A stretch of 64,000 bases of DNA, from positions 36,052-100,051 of the forward strand of contig NZ_JAVHUY010000038.1 in NCBI RefSeq assembly GCF_031085175.1, given 5' to 3'. The DNA is from Phytohabitans maris. GTDB lineage: Bacteria; Actinomycetota; Actinomycetes; Mycobacteriales; Micromonosporaceae. Positions 1 through 8,233 of this stretch are shown here, piece by piece (the stretch's first letter is position 1; each line of letters starts with the position of its first letter). A model generated the notes under the pieces. That model was given only the letters and a program-made list of their open reading frames with translations. It searched no databases and was not told where the DNA came from. The position numbers were made by a program, and so were the translations under genes.

Positions 1-375
1 CCGCCGCGCGCCGGGTGGGCCGATGACCACCGCGAGCTCGGCCTCGTGCTCGACCTGCTTGGACTGGGGTGGGAGCCGGATCGCGTCGCGCGGGCCGATC
101 ACCGAGGTCGAGGGCTTGAGAAAGAGCAGCGGCTCCTTCGGCACCTCGTTGCCCAGCTCGGCGGCGTGGTCGGCGTAGTTGCGACCGACACACACCACCT
201 TGCTCGGCAGGATCGGCGAGAGCAGCCGCACGTCGGCGAGGGCCCAGCGCTGGGTGGTGAACGAGATCTGCCCGAACGGGTGGCCCTCGATCTCGGCGAC
301 CGTCAGCCCGTCCGGGTCGCCCTCCACGACGCCGAACGACATCCCGCCGGCATGAACGAAACGAGCGATACGCAC
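1..375 (-). CDS. Fumarylacetoacetate hydrolase family protein (N-terminal part, runs off the window)
   Basis: Only the first 125 codons are present; the rest lies beyond position 1. Reading from a GTG at 375 the protein begins [20 protein letters not shown] and contains [17 protein letters not shown] and [12 protein letters not shown]. This is the typical start of FAH-superfamily enzymes, where the two glutamates of the HEAEL motif bind the divalent metal. Family members hydrolyse or decarboxylate acylpyruvates and related 2-oxo acids in the cytoplasm; the exact substrate cannot be told from this fragment. The reading frame stays open to the window edge. The gene diverges from the glycosylase-like gene starting at 399, leaving only 23 bp between the two starts. 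Confidence 0.85.
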   Translation of the reverse strand, partial: MRIARFVHAGGMSFGVVEGDPDGLTVAEIEGHPFGQISFTTQRWALADVRLLSPILPSKVVCVGRNYADHAAELGNEVPKEPLLFLKPSTSVIGPRDAIRLPPQSKQVEHEAELAVVIGPPGARR

Positions 376-398
376 AACCCTCAACCTACCCTGGACGG

Positions 399-1238
399 GT
401 GCTGGTCCTGGACGCCACCGAGTGGCGCGCCCGCCGTGCGGCGCACGAGGCGCGCGTCGACGCGTGGCTGGCGCCGCACCTGGCCCGCCGCCGGGCCGGC
501 GTCAAGCATCCGGTCGAGGACTTCCTGTTCACGTACTACTCGTATCGCCCCGCCCAGCTGCGCCGCTGGCATCCCGGCGCCGGCGTCACGCTCAGGGACG
601 GCGAGCCGGACCGCGACTACGTCGAGACCAGCGGCGGCGTCACGCTCGACCCGACGATCGCGAAGCGCAGGTCCACCGGGTGGATCAGGGCGCTCCTCGC
701 GAGCACCGCGGGGCGGCCGGCGAGCTTCGGGTGCTTCGGGATGCACGAGTGGGCGATGGTCTACCGGGCCGAGGGCGTACGGCACGAGCAGGTGCCGCTG
801 CGCCTCTCCCCCGAGCAGACGGCGCGCGTGGTGGAGGAGCGCCCGGTGCGGTGCAGCCACTTCGACGCGTTCCGCTTCTTCACGCCGGCCGCCCGCCCGC
901 TCAACCTCCTCCAGCCGACCCGCGAGGCCCAGCACGACAACGAGCAGCCGGGCTGCCTGCACGCCAACATGGACCTCTACAAGTGGGCGTACAAGCTGTC
1001 GCCGCTGGTCGAGAGCGAGCTGGTCGCGGACGCCTTCGCGCTGGCCCGTGACATCCGGGCGCTGGACATGCGGGCCAGCCCGTACGACCTGGCCGACCTC
1101 GGCTACGCGCCGGTCAAGGTGGAGACCGCCGAGGGCCGGCACGAGTACGCGCGGGCACAGCGCGCCTTCGCGGAACGGGCGGCTCCGCTGCGCGCCCGCC
1201 TCATTGCTGCCCTCGATCGACTCGACGGCTCTTCTTGA
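399..1238 (+). CDS. 3-methyladenine DNA glycosylase-like protein
   Basis: This 279-aa cytoplasmic protein begins at a GTG and matches a conserved actinobacterial family that databases commonly label 3-methyladenine DNA glycosylase. Recognisable stretches are [20 protein letters not shown] near residue 40, the central [14 protein letters not shown] and the C-terminal [19 protein letters not shown] see no helix-hairpin-helix motif with the usual catalytic aspartate, so the repair role rests on family naming rather than on visible catalytic residues. The last 38 bp overlap the convergent arfB gene. If the label is right, it removes alkylated purines from DNA. Confidence 0.6.
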   Translation: MLVLDATEWRARRAAHEARVDAWLAPHLARRRAGVKHPVEDFLFTYYSYRPAQLRRWHPGAGVTLRDGEPDRDYVETSGGVTLDPTIAKRRSTGWIRALLASTAGRPASFGCFGMHEWAMVYRAEGVRHEQVPLRLSPEQTARVVEERPVRCSHFDAFRFFTPAARPLNLLQPTREAQHDNEQPGCLHANMDLYKWAYKLSPLVESELVADAFALARDIRALDMRASPYDLADLGYAPVKVETAEGRHEYARAQRAFAERAAPLRARLIAALDRLDGSS

Positions 1239-1632
1239 GCTCGGAGCGGCGCCGCTTTTCGTCCAGGCGCCGCTGCTTGGCCGCGCGGCTCGGCTTGGTA
1301 GGGCGGCGCGGCGGCGGTGGCGGCGCGAGCGCCGCGCGCAGCAGCTCGACCAGGCGCTCCCGCGCGGCCTCCCGGTTGGCCAGCTGCGCGCGGTGCTCGC
1401 TCGCCGCGATCGTGAGCACCCCGTCGACCAGCCGCCCCGCCAGCCGGGCCACGGCACGGGCGCGCAGGTCGGGCGGGAGGGACGGCGAGCCGGCCACGTC
1501 GAACGAGAGCTCCACCCGGCTGTCGGCCGTGTTGACGCCCTGCCCACCGGGCCCGGACGAGCGGGAGAAGCGCTCGCGCAGCTCGCCGTCGGGGATGAGC
1601 AGGCGGTCGGTCACGCGCAGGTCGTCGGGCAC
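1201..1632 (-). CDS. arfB: Alternative ribosome-rescue factor ArfB (YaeJ-type peptidyl-tRNA hydrolase)
   Basis: This 143-aa protein has the class-I release-factor catalytic GGQ motif in the context RSSGPGGQGVNTADSRVEL (GGQ near residues 29-31). A long lysine/arginine-rich C-terminal tail ends [19 protein letters not shown]. Both are hallmarks of ArfB. Family knowledge: the basic tail enters the empty mRNA channel of a stalled ribosome and the GGQ loop hydrolyses the stranded peptidyl-tRNA without a stop codon. It lacks the codon-recognition domains of RF1/RF2, as its short length confirms. It converges on and overlaps the glycosylase-like gene by 38 bp. Confidence is high because motif, tail and length all agree. 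Confidence 0.92.
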   Translation of the reverse strand: MPDDLRVTDRLLIPDGELRERFSRSSGPGGQGVNTADSRVELSFDVAGSPSLPPDLRARAVARLAGRLVDGVLTIAASEHRAQLANREAARERLVELLRAALAPPPPPRRPTKPSRAAKQRRLDEKRRRSELKKSRRVDRGQQ

Positions 1633-1636
1633 GCCT

Positions 1637-2302
1637 CTAGTTAAGCGCGTTCACCGCCCGCGCGATGACCAGGATCACGATGAGGAACGACACGCACGAC
1701 TGCACCAGCATCGCCAGCTTGGCCCAGCGGGCCAGCGGCATCGTGTCCGTGGGGCTGAACGCGGTGGAGTTGGTGAAGGCCAGGTAGAGGTAGTCGACGT
1801 AGAGCGGCCGCCACTCGTTGTGGGTGAGCTCCGGCGTGGTCATCTGCGGAAAGAGGAACTCCGGCGTGATCTTGCGGGCGTTGGCCCGGGCGGCGGGGCC
1901 GCCGCGGTCGGTGAGCCAGTACCAGACGGAGAAGACGATCACGTTGGTGAACCAGATGATCCCGCCGCTGAGCAGCACCTTGCCGGGGTCCTCCGCCGGG
2001 CCCCGGACGAGCACCAGCACCAGCCGGCCGGTGGACCAGAGCAGCGCCAGGGTGGCCGCGGCGACGAGCGCGATGCCCATCATCCGCAGCGCCGCCGACT
2101 CGCGGTCGATCCGGAACGGGTTGACGACCAGCAGGCCGAGCAGCAGCCCGACCTCGACGGCGGGAAGCACCCACTTCGGGTCGAACGCCAGCTCCTGTGG
2201 CGTGAGGAACTGCAGCGCGATGGCGAGGGCGATCGCGAGCGCCACCGGCCAGCGGTGTTCACCCTGGTGCGGGCGCTTCCAGGCAGGGGGCTGATCGGTC
2301 AC
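1637..2302 (-). CDS. Polytopic membrane protein with a pore-loop-like segment (DUF1345-like)
   Basis: The 221-aa protein has about five hydrophobic segments: near residues 19-37, 45-62, 72-98, 112-130 and 190-213. Before the last helix lies YVDYLYLAFTNSTAFSPTDT, placed like the pore helix and filter of two-TM potassium channels but without a TxGYG filter, so I do not call it a channel. Layout and length resemble the DUF1345 group of unknown function. I chose GTG at 2302 (VTDQPPAW) because the earlier in-frame TTG at 2335 would add a non-membrane extension. It starts about 60 bp from, and diverges from, the pectate lyase operator. Confidence 0.6.
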   Translation of the reverse strand: MTDQPPAWKRPHQGEHRWPVALAIALAIALQFLTPQELAFDPKWVLPAVEVGLLLGLLVVNPFRIDRESAALRMMGIALVAAATLALLWSTGRLVLVLVRGPAEDPGKVLLSGGIIWFTNVIVFSVWYWLTDRGGPAARANARKITPEFLFPQMTTPELTHNEWRPLYVDYLYLAFTNSTAFSPTDTMPLARWAKLAMLVQSCVSFLIVILVIARAVNALN

Positions 2303-2360
2303 GCGTCCATTGTGTACGCGATGACCGATTGACAACGCTGTAACGCCTTCCTATCGTGAT

Positions 2361-2376
2361 TGGAAAGCGCTTTCCA
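2361..2376. promoter_or_regulatory. LacI-family operator palindrome upstream of the pectate lyases
   Basis: TGGAAAGCGCTTTCCA is a perfect 16-bp palindrome with a central GC-step, the form of LacI/GalR-family operators. It lies 50 bp before the ATG of the first pectate lyase and between divergent genes, a good position for repressing the lyase promoter. It differs from the palindrome beside the LacI gene at 40910, so another repressor, probably outside the window, is expected to bind it. Confidence 0.7.
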
Positions 2377-2425
2377 GTCACGAGGGTCTGCCACCTCGCC
2401 TACACCCACGAAAGGCAGACCCCGC

Positions 2426-3487
2426 ATGCCCCGAGCCCATGTGCTCCGGCCCGCCCTCGCCGCCGCGCTCGTCGTGGCCGGCCTGACCGTCATCGCCCCG
2501 ACCGGCGCCGCGCGAGCGGCGCAAGCCACCCCGACCGCGCCGGGCGCGCCCGCCCAGGCCGCGGAGAGCGCCCCGACCGGCTTCGCCGCCGTCGACGCGC
2601 TCGGGCAGAACGGCACCACCGGCGGTGCCGGCGGCCCCACGGTCACGGTCACCACGACGGCGCAGTTCCTCGACTACATCGCCCGCTCCGGCCCCTACGT
2701 CATCCAGGTCTCCGGCACCATCACGCTGCCCACCGGCACCAGCGACGGCATGCACGACGTCACCTCGGACAAGACCATCGTCGGCCTCGGCGCGAACGCC
2801 CGCCTGGTCGGTGGCGGCCTCAACATCGGCGTACCGGTGGACGACGACGTGACGAGCCCGCCGGCGAACGCCGTACACAACGTGATCATCCGGAACGTCG
2901 CCATAACCGGCGCCACCGACGACCTGATCAACGTGCAGATGTTCAGCCACCACGTGTGGATCGACCACAACGACCTCTCGAACGGCGACGACGGCGCGGT
3001 CGACATCAAGCGCGGCTCGGACTACGTCACGGTCTCCTGGAACCGCTTCTACGACCACGACAAGACCACGCTGGTCGGGCACGACGACGACAACGCCGCG
3101 CAGGACACCGGCCGGCTGCGCGTGACGTACCACCACAACTTCTTCGACGCCTCGGACCAGCGCAACCCGCGGGTGCGCTTCTCCCCGCTCGTGCACGTCT
3201 ACAACAACTACTACGACGACAACAGCTACGGCATCGCGTCGACAATGGACTCCGGGCTGTGGGTCGAGGGCAACTACTTCTACAGCGTCAACAACCCCGG
3301 CCGCGTCGACTTCAGCGGCGACCTCGGCCGGATGGTGCAGCGGGACAACATCCTCGTGGACTGCAACCACGCCATCGAGGTACGGGGCAGCGTGCCCGAC
3401 CCGCGCACCTACTACCCGTACACGGCGGATCCCGCCTCCACCGTCCCGACCGTCGTGCCGGCCGGCGCCGGCGTGGGAAAGATCTGA
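2426..3487 (+). CDS. Secreted pectate lyase, polysaccharide lyase family 1
   Basis: This 353-aa exported enzyme cleaves polygalacturonate by beta-elimination outside the cell. The ATG at 2426 is preceded by GAAAGG at 2410-2415 and opens a clear Sec signal peptide (MPRAHVLRPALAAALVVAGL, cleavage near ARA-AQA). The mature part has the PL1 parallel beta-helix motifs: ADDLINVQ-type DDLINVQMF, HHVWIDHNDLSNGDDGAVDI, YVTVSWNRFYDHDKTTLVGH and the catalytic-region HHNFFDASDQRNPRVRF. Aspartates around DDGAVDIKRGSD would bind calcium. It ends in AGAGVGKI like other family members. A close paralogue starts 11 bp downstream, so the two are very likely co-transcribed behind the palindrome at 2361. Confidence 0.93.
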   Translation: MPRAHVLRPALAAALVVAGLTVIAPTGAARAAQATPTAPGAPAQAAESAPTGFAAVDALGQNGTTGGAGGPTVTVTTTAQFLDYIARSGPYVIQVSGTITLPTGTSDGMHDVTSDKTIVGLGANARLVGGGLNIGVPVDDDVTSPPANAVHNVIIRNVAITGATDDLINVQMFSHHVWIDHNDLSNGDDGAVDIKRGSDYVTVSWNRFYDHDKTTLVGHDDDNAAQDTGRLRVTYHHNFFDASDQRNPRVRFSPLVHVYNNYYDDNSYGIASTMDSGLWVEGNYFYSVNNPGRVDFSGDLGRMVQRDNILVDCNHAIEVRGSVPDPRTYYPYTADPASTVPTVVPAGAGVGKI

Positions 3488-3497
3488 GGTGCGTGCC

Positions 3498-4517
3498 ATG
3501 AAGCTCCGCCTGCCCGCGATAGCCGTCGCGGCCGCCACTCTCGTCGCCTTCGTCGCCCCCACCGCGCCCGCGCGGGCGGCCGACCCGGCGCCGATCGGGT
3601 TCGCCTCGCTCAACGCCCTCGGCCAGAACGGCGTGACCGGCGGGGCCGGCGGGCGCACGGTCACCGCGACCAACGCCACCGAGTTCCTGGACTACATCGA
3701 CAGCACCGAGACGCTGACGATCCAGGTGGCCGGCAAGATCGACATCACCAGCAAGCAGGGGGTACGGCCCAACAAGACGATCATCGGGGTCGGCACCTCG
3801 GGGCACATCGACGGCGGTGGGCTGGACTTCTACCGCTCGTACAACGTGATCGTGCGCAACCTGCGCTTCACCAACGCCGAGGACGACGCGGTCAACGTCG
3901 GGCAGCAGTCGCACCACATCTGGATCGACCACAACTCGTTCTCCGGCGCGGTCGACGGCTCGATCGACATCGTCCGCGGCGCCGACTACGTGACCGTGTC
4001 GTGGAACCACTTCGACCACTCCGACAAGAGCATGCTGATCAGCCACTCGGACGGGGCGTCCGGAACCGACGTCGGCCACCTGAAGGTGACCATCCACCAC
4101 AACTTCTTCGACAACAGCCGGCAGCGCCACCCGCGCATCCGCTTCGGCGAGCCGGTACACGTGTTCAACAACTACTTCCTGAACAACGAGCTCTACGGTG
4201 TCGCCTCGGTGCAGCAGGCCGGCGCGGTCGTGGAGAACAACTACTTCGAGAACGTGCCGTACCCGTGCTTCTCCGCGAGCGGGTACGCGGACAGCGGGCC
4301 GGGCCGGCTCGTGCACCGGGGCAACACGTTCGTCAACTCGGGCACCTGCGAGGCGGCCGGATCCGTTGTGGAGCCGCGCACCTACTACTCGTACACGATG
4401 GACAGTGCGGCCAGCGTGCCGTCGATCGTCCGCGGCGGAGCGGGATACGGGAAACCACCCAACGAAAATGCTCCGCTTCGCTCCACATTTACGCCGGGGC
4501 CCGGGAAGATCAGCTGA
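3498..4517 (+). CDS. Secreted pectate lyase, family 1, second tandem copy with a C-terminal insertion
   Basis: This 339-aa paralogue of the preceding lyase starts at ATG 3498 behind GAGGTG. A signal peptide (MKLRLPAIAVAAATLVAFVA, cleavage near ARA-ADP) leads into IGFASLNALGQNGVTGGAGG, HHIWIDHNSFSGAVDGSIDI, YVTVSWNHFDHSDKSMLISH and HHNFFDNSRQRHPRIRFGEP. It is shorter than the first copy, lacking part of the early insertion. The family ending GAGxGKI is split: after GAGYGK come 18 extra residues before PGKIS, coded by DNA flanked by a repeated CGGGAA and containing CTCCGCTTCGCTCC. This looks like an in-frame insertion. The 3' end overlaps the convergent histidine kinase by 8 bp. Confidence 0.9.
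   Translation: MKLRLPAIAVAAATLVAFVAPTAPARAADPAPIGFASLNALGQNGVTGGAGGRTVTATNATEFLDYIDSTETLTIQVAGKIDITSKQGVRPNKTIIGVGTSGHIDGGGLDFYRSYNVIVRNLRFTNAEDDAVNVGQQSHHIWIDHNSFSGAVDGSIDIVRGADYVTVSWNHFDHSDKSMLISHSDGASGTDVGHLKVTIHHNFFDNSRQRHPRIRFGEPVHVFNNYFLNNELYGVASVQQAGAVVENNYFENVPYPCFSASGYADSGPGRLVHRGNTFVNSGTCEAAGSVVEPRTYYSYTMDSAASVPSIVRGGAGYGKPPNENAPLRSTFTPGPGKIS
4448..4507. repeat. In-frame 54-bp insertion flanked by CGGGAA direct repeats
   Basis: CGGGAA occurs at 4448-4453 and again at 4502-4507, exactly 54 bp apart. The DNA between is more AT-rich than its surroundings and contains CTCCGCTTCGCTCC. It splits the conserved C-terminus of the second pectate lyase without shifting the frame. Confidence 0.5.
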
Positions 4518-5694
4518 GCGGTGAGACCGACGGCGCGGGCGCGTCGTCGGTGCGGTCCCGGGCCGGCAGCCAGAGCACGAACGTGCTGCCGGCCCCGAGC
4601 GTCGAGAAGACCGACACGTGACCGCCGTGCGACTCGGTGATCTGCCGCACGATGGCGAGGCCGAGACCCGTACGGCGGTCGCGGGACGGGTGCGCCCCAC
4701 GCCAGAAGCGGTCGAAGACCCGGGGCTGGTCGTCGTCGGAGATGCCCGGCCCCTCGTCGGCGATGGCGAGCCAGAGCCAGCCGCCCTCCTGCCCGGTCGC
4801 CACGGCCACCGTGCCGCCCTCGGGTGACAGGCGCACCGCGTTCGACAGCAGGTTGCCCGCCGCCCGGCGCAGCGCGTCGTGGTCGCCGATGAGCATCAGG
4901 TCGCCGCGCACGTCGTACCGGATGCGCACGCCGCGGTCGGCGGCGATGGCGGTGAAGTCCTCCCCGGCCTCGCGCGCGACGGCACCGAGGTCCACGTCGG
5001 TGTCGGCGAGCGCGACCGCGTTGCGCCGCGCGGTGGCCAGCAGGTCCTCGACCAGCCGCGACATGCGCGTGGTGGCCCGGTCGATGACCCGGACCGCCCG
5101 CTCCCGCTCCGGCTCGGTGGCGTCCGGCGCGTCCATCAGCGACGCGTCGAGGTTGGCCCGGATGACCGCGAGCGGGCTGCGCAGCTCGTGCGAGGCGTCG
5201 TCGATGAGCTGCCGCTGGGCGCGGAACGCCTCGTCCAGCCGGTCGAGCATCGAGTCGATCGTGTCGCCCAGGTCGCGCAGCTCGTCCCGCGGGCCGCTGA
5301 GCCGGATCCGCCGGGACAGGTCGGTGGCCTGGATCTCCCGCGCGGTACGGGCGATCGCCCCCACCGGCCGCAGCGCCCGCCCGGAGAGCACCCAGCCGAT
5401 GCCGAGGCTGGCGACGAAGAGGCCGCCGAGCGCGATCAGCGAGTAGTTGCGCATCGTCTCCAGTGTGCTGAAGTTGACCGCCGACTCGATCTCGTCGACC
5501 TCGGCCACGGTCATCGTGCCGGTGCGTACGCCGTACTTGTAGACGCCCGCCTCGTACGACTTGGTGATCGGCTTGGGGTCGGTGGTGCGCTCCACCGCGA
5601 TGTACGTGACGACGAGCCCCGCCCCGGCCAGCGCGAAGAGCAGCGTCGAGTAGAGCACGGTGAGCCGAAAGCGGATCGTGCGGACAAAACGCAT
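4510..5694 (-). CDS. Two-component sensor histidine kinase (HAMP, HisKA, HATPase)
   Basis: This 394-aa inner-membrane kinase pairs with the response regulator just upstream; the regulator stop and kinase start overlap in TAATG. It has a transmembrane helix near residues 11-33, a short extracytoplasmic loop (about 45 residues), a second helix near 83-104, then HAMP. The dimerisation box DDASHELRSPLAVI gives phospho-acceptor His169. The ATP domain follows with N box NLLSNAV (about 281-287), G1 DEGPGIS (about 313-319), a DRFW F-box and GLGLAIV. It would autophosphorylate and pass phosphate to Asp51 of the partner. The small sensor loop gives no clue to the signal. It is the last gene of the moxR operon. 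Confidence 0.93.
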   Translation of the reverse strand: MRFVRTIRFRLTVLYSTLLFALAGAGLVVTYIAVERTTDPKPITKSYEAGVYKYGVRTGTMTVAEVDEIESAVNFSTLETMRNYSLIALGGLFVASLGIGWVLSGRALRPVGAIARTAREIQATDLSRRIRLSGPRDELRDLGDTIDSMLDRLDEAFRAQRQLIDDASHELRSPLAVIRANLDASLMDAPDATEPERERAVRVIDRATTRMSRLVEDLLATARRNAVALADTDVDLGAVAREAGEDFTAIAADRGVRIRYDVRGDLMLIGDHDALRRAAGNLLSNAVRLSPEGGTVAVATGQEGGWLWLAIADEGPGISDDDQPRVFDRFWRGAHPSRDRRTGLGLAIVRQITESHGGHVSVFSTLGAGSTFVLWLPARDRTDDAPAPSVSPLS

Positions 5695-6371
5695 TACGAC
5701 TCCTTCAACCGGTAGCCGCGACCCACGACCGTCTCGATCGCCTCGCCGCCCAGCTTGCGCCGCAGCGTGCCCACCGTCACCCGTACCGTCTGCGTGAACG
5801 GGTCGGCGTTTTCGTCCCACACGTGCTCGAGCAGCTCCTCCGCCGAGACCACGTGCCCCGGGCGGGTCATCAGGTACTCCAGGACGCCGAACTCCTTCGG
5901 CGTCAGGTGCAGCGCCTCCCCGCCCACGCTCGCCTCGTGCCGGGCCACGTCGAGTCGGACGTCGCCGACCTCCAGCACCGCCGTGCCGCCGCCGGTGTCG
6001 CGGCGCAGCAGCGCGCGCACCCGGGCCAGCAGCTCGGCGAGCGCGAACGGCTTCACCAGGTAGTCGTCGGCCCCCTCGTCGAGCCCGCGCACCCGGTCGT
6101 GCAGCGCGCCCCGCGCGGTCAGCATCAGCACCCGCAGGTCGCTGCCGCCCTCGACGGGCACCTCGCCGCGCCGGATCGCGTGGCACACGCCGAACCCGTC
6201 GGCGTCGGGCAGGTTGATGTCGAGCAGCATCAGGTCGTACGCGTTGACGGCCAGGCGGTCGTACGCCTGCGCCGCGTCGCCGGCCACGTCCACCGCGTAG
6301 CCGGCGCGGACCAGGCCGAGGCGCACGGCCTCGGCCAGGTCTTCTTCGTCTTCCACAACGAGCAGGCGCAT
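5694..6371 (-). CDS. OmpR/PhoB-family response regulator
   Basis: This 225-aa cytoplasmic transcription factor has a receiver domain (residues 1-115) with the acidic pocket at D8/E9, phospho-acceptor D51 in LMLLDINLPDADGFG, T85 in MLTARG and K107 in DDYLVKPFA. A winged-helix DNA-binding domain (about 127-223) contains LHLTPKEFGVLEYLMTRPG and ends GRGYRLKES, as in OmpR-type regulators. The gene begins 9 bp after the protease gene and overlaps the kinase start by one base, so regulator and kinase are translationally coupled. Its targets are unknown; the operon itself is a natural candidate. Confidence 0.95.
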   Translation of the reverse strand: MRLLVVEDEEDLAEAVRLGLVRAGYAVDVAGDAAQAYDRLAVNAYDLMLLDINLPDADGFGVCHAIRRGEVPVEGGSDLRVLMLTARGALHDRVRGLDEGADDYLVKPFALAELLARVRALLRRDTGGGTAVLEVGDVRLDVARHEASVGGEALHLTPKEFGVLEYLMTRPGHVVSAEELLEHVWDENADPFTQTVRVTVGTLRRKLGGEAIETVVGRGYRLKES

Positions 6372-6380
6372 GGCTCGACG

Positions 6381-7262
6381 CTATCCGCCGCCGCTGATGA
6401 TTCGCTGCGCCGCCTGCTGGGCCTGCTCGATCGGGATGGCGAAGCCGATACCGATGTTGCCGCTGCCCTCCAGTGTGGCGATCGCGGTGTTCACGCCGAC
6501 CACCTCGCCCCGGGCGTTCACCAGCGGGCCGCCGGAGTTGCCGGGGTTGATCGAGGCGTCGGTCTGGATCGCGTTGCGCCGGGCGCCGGTGTTGCCGAGC
6601 CGCACCTGGCGGTCGAGCGCGCTCACGATCCCGGCGGTGACCGTGCCGGAGAGCCCGAGCGGCGAGCCGACGGCAAGCACCGGCTCGCCCACCCGGGTGG
6701 TGCCGGGCTGCGCCAGCGCGAGAGGGCGCAGCCCGGACGACGGATCCACCCGCAGCACCGCGATGTCGCTGCCCGGGTCGCGGCCGACCACCTCGGCCGG
6801 CAGCCGCCGCCCGTCCGGGCCGACCACCGTGACCGAGCCGCCCCCCTCGACCACGTGGTTGTTGGTGATGATGTGGCCCTGGTCGTCCACCGCGAAGCCC
6901 GAGCCGCCCGAGTTTCCCACCCGGACCTGCACGACCCCGGCGAGCGCGGTCGCGGCCGCGCCGACCAGGTCGTTCGGCACGCCGCCCTGAGCCGCCGGCG
7001 GCGCCGTGGTGGCCGGCGCGGGCGGCGAGGGGGTCGGCCCGGGCGCGGCCTCGTCGTCCGCCACCACTCCGCCGGCGATCGCGCCGGACGTCGCGGAGAC
7101 GGCCACCACCGCGAGGCCCGCGAGCAGCAGGCGCGGCCACCGCGCCGGGTCACGCTTGACGACCTCCCCTGGTACGCCGGGTCGCGGCGCGCCCCACGAG
7201 TCCAGGTCTGGCGAGACGAAGCCGGGCCCGCGCGGTTCACCGAGTCCCTTTAGGTCAGTCAC
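6381..7262 (-). CDS. Membrane-anchored S1C (HtrA-like) serine protease without a PDZ domain
   Basis: This 293-aa protein has a cytoplasmic N-terminus, one transmembrane helix (about 44-64), a Pro/Ala-rich linker and an extracellular trypsin-like domain. The catalytic triad is visible: H136 in ITNNHVVEG, D166 in GSDIAVLRV and S243 in NPGNSGGPL. It stops right after the protease domain (PIEQAQQAAQRIISGGG), so the PDZ domain found in most HtrA/DegP proteins is absent. GTG at 7262 is chosen because GGAGG precedes it by 5 bp; an earlier GTG at 7274 has no ribosome site. The gene lies between the vWA and response-regulator genes, suggesting a role in envelope quality control or signal cleavage. Confidence 0.9.
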   Translation of the reverse strand: MTDLKGLGEPRGPGFVSPDLDSWGAPRPGVPGEVVKRDPARWPRLLLAGLAVVAVSATSGAIAGGVVADDEAAPGPTPSPPAPATTAPPAAQGGVPNDLVGAAATALAGVVQVRVGNSGGSGFAVDDQGHIITNNHVVEGGGSVTVVGPDGRRLPAEVVGRDPGSDIAVLRVDPSSGLRPLALAQPGTTRVGEPVLAVGSPLGLSGTVTAGIVSALDRQVRLGNTGARRNAIQTDASINPGNSGGPLVNARGEVVGVNTAIATLEGSGNIGIGFAIPIEQAQQAAQRIISGGG

Positions 7263-7273
7263 GTCACCCTCCA

Positions 7274-8233
7274 CTATGGAATGCGTGAGAACCAGAACAT
7301 CGACGCGGCCGCCGCCGCCAGCGCGAGCACCAGCCCGACGCCGATGAACCGGGCCGAGACGTCCTGCCGCTCGGTGGTGTACCCGACCGAGCTGCCGATG
7401 TCCTCGTACACCGAGCGGAGCTCGTCGGAGGTGCCGGCCTCGTGGTACGTGCCGCCGGTCTGCGCCGCCACCGCCTCGAGCGTCTCGCCGTCCACCGGCA
7501 CGCTCATCCGGCGGCCGGCCCCCTCGATGGCGCCCGACTCGGTGCCGAACGCGATCGTGTCCACCGGTACCCCGGCCGTGGTCGCCTCCGCGGACGCCTC
7601 CTCCGGGTCACGGCCGGCCGTGTTGGCGCCGTCGGAGAGTACGACCACACGGGCCGGCGGCGGCTCTTCGGCGGCCTCCGCGTCGAGCGACTGGATGGAA
7701 CCCAGCGCCGCGTAGATCGCCTCGCCGATCGCCGTACCCTGCTCGCCCGCGCTCCCCTCCTCCAGCCGGTCGATGCCGTTGTACATGGCCGTCCGGTCGG
7801 TCACCGGCGCCACGAACACCGACGCGTTGCCGGCGAAGCCGACCAGCCCGACGTTGAACTCCTCGGGCAGCCCTTCGACGAAGTCGCGCGCCGCGGACTT
7901 GGCCGACGACAACCGGTCCGGCGCCACGTCGGTGGCCAACATGGACAGTGACACGTCCACCGCCACGATCACCGTGGCCCGCTCGCGCGGCACCCGCACG
8001 TCGTCGCTCGGCCGGGCGAAGCCGACCACGAGCAGCGCCATCATCGCCAGGAACAGCGTGGCCGCGACGTGCCGCCGCCACCCCGGGCGCCTGGGCGCCA
8101 CCCGGTCGAGCAAGCGCAGGTTGGTAAACCGCACCGCGTACCGGCTGCGGCGGCGCTGCAACACCAGGTACAGCGCGGCTATGGCGGCTACGCCGACGAG
8201 CAGCCAGAGCCGCACCGGACTTTCGAAACTCAC
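7274..8233 (-). CDS. von Willebrand factor A domain membrane protein (BatA/Aer-type)
   Basis: This 319-aa protein has an N-terminal helix (about 9-25), a second helix (about 56-72), a vWA domain and a C-terminal helix (about 294-315). The MIDAS metal site reads AVDVSLSM with D93, S95 and S97; a TGT-like second element sits in the GEQGTAIGEAI region and DGANTA supplies the third. This arrangement, next to MoxR and DUF58, is the classic MoxR-DUF58-vWA module. In other bacteria that module is tied to metallochaperone-like activation or envelope stress tolerance. Its start overlaps the DUF58 stop in ATGA. Confidence 0.9.
   Translation of the reverse strand: MSFESPVRLWLLVGVAAIAALYLVLQRRRSRYAVRFTNLRLLDRVAPRRPGWRRHVAATLFLAMMALLVVGFARPSDDVRVPRERATVIVAVDVSLSMLATDVAPDRLSSAKSAARDFVEGLPEEFNVGLVGFAGNASVFVAPVTDRTAMYNGIDRLEEGSAGEQGTAIGEAIYAALGSIQSLDAEAAEEPPPARVVVLSDGANTAGRDPEEASAEATTAGVPVDTIAFGTESGAIEGAGRRMSVPVDGETLEAVAAQTGGTYHEAGTSDELRSVYEDIGSSVGYTTERQDVSARFIGVGLVLALAAAAASMFWFSRIP

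Noticed and set aside
46..1644. A 532-codon plus-strand frame across the first 1.6 kb
   Set aside because: It runs antisense to the FAH gene, then out of frame through the glycosylase-like gene and antisense to arfB.
1637..2302. Potassium channel
   Set aside because: The pore-loop-like segment lacks a TxGYG filter and the five-helix layout fits DUF1345-like proteins better.
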